NCBI GenBank assembly: GCA_025937035.1
Contig: JAICSG010000195.1
Coordinates: 1-7,142 of the forward strand
Direction: 5' to 3'
Source of the DNA: Thermoanaerobaculia bacterium
GTDB taxonomy: Bacteria > Acidobacteriota > Thermoanaerobaculia > Multivoradales > UBA5704
DNA length: 7,142 nt
Every line of letters begins with the position of its first letter. Position 1 is the stretch's first letter. A program made the translations under genes and the position numbers. Shown here piece by piece: positions 6,238-7,142 of the stretch. The notes under the pieces were generated by a model. It had not been told where the DNA came from and searched no databases. It saw nothing but the letters and a program-made list of their open reading frames with translations.

Positions 6238-7026
6238 ATGCCCGACCTCACCCTCCTCAAGCTCGGCGGCAGCCTCATCACCGAGAAGGCGCGGCCGGAG
6301 ACGCCGCGCCTTGAGGTGATCGCCCGGCTGGCCGGAGAGATCGCCAGGGCCTCCCGCGGGACCCGGCTGATCGTCGGCCACGGCAGCGGCTCCTTCGGCC
6401 ATGTGGCCGCCCGGGAGTCCGGCATCGCCGGCGGGCTCCGCTCGGCGGAACAGCTCCCTGGCGTCTCCCGCACTCAAGGAAGGGCCGCGGCCCTTCATCG
6501 CCTGGTGGTCGAGGCTCTGGTGGAAGCCGGGGCCTCCCCCTACTCCATCGCGCCGTCGAGCTGCCTGATCGCCGAGGCCGGCCGGCCCGCCGCCTTCTCC
6601 GCCGAGCCCCTCCTCCTGGCCCTCGACCGCGGCCTCCTCCCGGTCCTCTATGGCGACGTGGTGATGGACCGCGCCTGGGGGGTTTCGATCTGCTCCACCG
6701 AGAAAGTCTTCGAGATCGTGGCCCGCGCCCTGCTCGATCACGGGCACACGATCCGCCGCGCCCTCTGGCTCGGCGAGACCGACGGCCTCTACGATGCCGA
6801 GGGCCGTACCCTCCCCCGCCTCTCCGCCGCCGACCTGGAACGGGCCGCTGGAGCCATCGGCGCCCCTTCGGGCACGGACGTCACCGGCGGCATGCGCCTT
6901 CGCGTCGAGACCGCCCTTGCCCTGGCCCGCCTGGGCGTCCCCTCTCTCCTTGCCAATGGGATGGTTCCCGGGCTGCTGGAGAAGGCGGCGCGGGGGGAAG
7001 AGGTCGGGGGGACGGAGGTTCTGTAA
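6238..7026 (+). CDS. ipk: Isopentenyl phosphate kinase
   Basis: Amino-acid-kinase-fold enzyme of 262 residues that phosphorylates isopentenyl phosphate to IPP with ATP, the last step of the alternative mevalonate route. Visible motifs: LLKLGGSLITEK with Lys8 and Lys17, GHGSGSFGH with His55 (the His that marks isopentenyl phosphate kinases within the family), VLYGDVVMD, GVSICSTEKVFE, WLGETDGLYD, and GTDVTGGMRLRVE (212-224). Length fits the family (about 250-265). ATG 6238 is the only reasonable start: an in-frame TAG lies at 6223-6225 and no other start codon falls between. No Shine-Dalgarno is visible (the preceding bases are CCTTCTGCCCC). It is the only operon member set apart by a repeat-filled gap, so it may be differently translated or a later addition. 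Another small-molecule phosphate kinase of the same fold is possible but less likely given its neighbours. Confidence 0.92.
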   Translation: MPDLTLLKLGGSLITEKARPETPRLEVIARLAGEIARASRGTRLIVGHGSGSFGHVAARESGIAGGLRSAEQLPGVSRTQGRAAALHRLVVEALVEAGASPYSIAPSSCLIAEAGRPAAFSAEPLLLALDRGLLPVLYGDVVMDRAWGVSICSTEKVFEIVARALLDHGHTIRRALWLGETDGLYDAEGRTLPRLSAADLERAAGAIGAPSGTDVTGGMRLRVETALALARLGVPSLLANGMVPGLLEKAARGEEVGGTEVL

Positions 7027-7070
7027 AGCGGCGATTGGCGCACCCGGCAGGTTGGCCCTCATCACCCCAG

Positions 7071-7113
7071 CCCTCTTCTCCCCGCCTCCCCCCCACCTGA
7101 CGGGAGAAGAGGG
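7071..7113 (+). terminator. 12-bp inverted repeat downstream of ipk, possible terminator or intergenic repeat
   Basis: CCCTCTTCTCCC (7071-7082) pairs perfectly with GGGAGAAGAGGG (7102-7113) around a 19-base C-rich loop. It starts 44 bases after the ipk stop, where operon termination is expected. There is no T-run on either side, so it is not a classical intrinsic terminator. The form (CCCTC-CAGCCCTCTTCTCCC, spacer, complementary G-rich arm) resembles palindromic repeats commonly scattered between bacterial genes. The rest of 7027-7142 shows no gene. Confidence 0.55.
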
Positions 7114-7142
7114 GGGCCTGTCCGCGGGGTGCTGTCGTAGGG

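Noticed and set aside
5098..7065. Long minus-strand open frame opposite the decarboxylase and ipk (655 codons), with similar long minus frames at 2646-3959 and 1610-3166
   Set aside because: The translations are low-complexity, rich in Gly, Ala, Arg and His, with no family motifs. They lie opposite clearly recognised enzymes and arise from the high third-position GC of the real genes.

Overview
This very GC-rich window carries one compact plus-strand operon (about 537-7026). It encodes six isoprenoid enzymes: a short-chain polyprenyl diphosphate synthase, type II isopentenyl diphosphate isomerase (Fni), class I HMG-CoA reductase, mevalonate kinase, a mevalonate (di)phosphate decarboxylase and isopentenyl phosphate kinase (IPK). 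The tail of an unrelated, unidentified gene precedes it (1-294). Shine-Dalgarno sites, very tight gene packing and strong third-position GC bias point to a bacterium. A bacterial mevalonate operon led by a polyprenyl synthase and fni recalls Myxococcota and related deep lineages, but the sequence alone does not settle the taxon.

Layout: 1-294 is the acidic C-terminal tail of an unknown protein. 295-536 is non-coding, with a GC-rich hairpin (305-342) and then a distinctly less GC-rich stretch holding a plausible sigma70-type promoter (396-424). The first five enzyme genes follow with 4-base overlaps, a 1-base gap and a 14-base gap, as expected for translational coupling. The only real gap inside the operon is the 81 bases between the decarboxylase and ipk. 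It is filled by an ACACGGACGA-type repeat that folds into a strong hairpin. After ipk, 7027-7142 holds a 12-bp inverted repeat and no gene.

How the genes work together: HMG-CoA reductase makes mevalonate and mevalonate kinase makes 5-phosphomevalonate. No phosphomevalonate kinase is present. Instead there is a decarboxylase lacking the usual WGK lysine, plus IPK. The simplest reading is the 'alternative' mevalonate route: phosphomevalonate is decarboxylated to isopentenyl phosphate, IPK phosphorylates that to IPP, Fni gives DMAPP, and the synthase builds probably GGPP. If the decarboxylase does use the monophosphate, this single operon covers every step from HMG-CoA to a C20 prenyl diphosphate. 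HMG-CoA synthase and thiolase are not in the window.

Main oddities: mevalonate kinase has no ATG/GTG/TTG start upstream of its essential first motif and seems to start at CTG; ipk has no visible Shine-Dalgarno and sits behind a hairpin repeat; the decarboxylase has substitutions at positions near the substrate phosphate and catalytic Asp.
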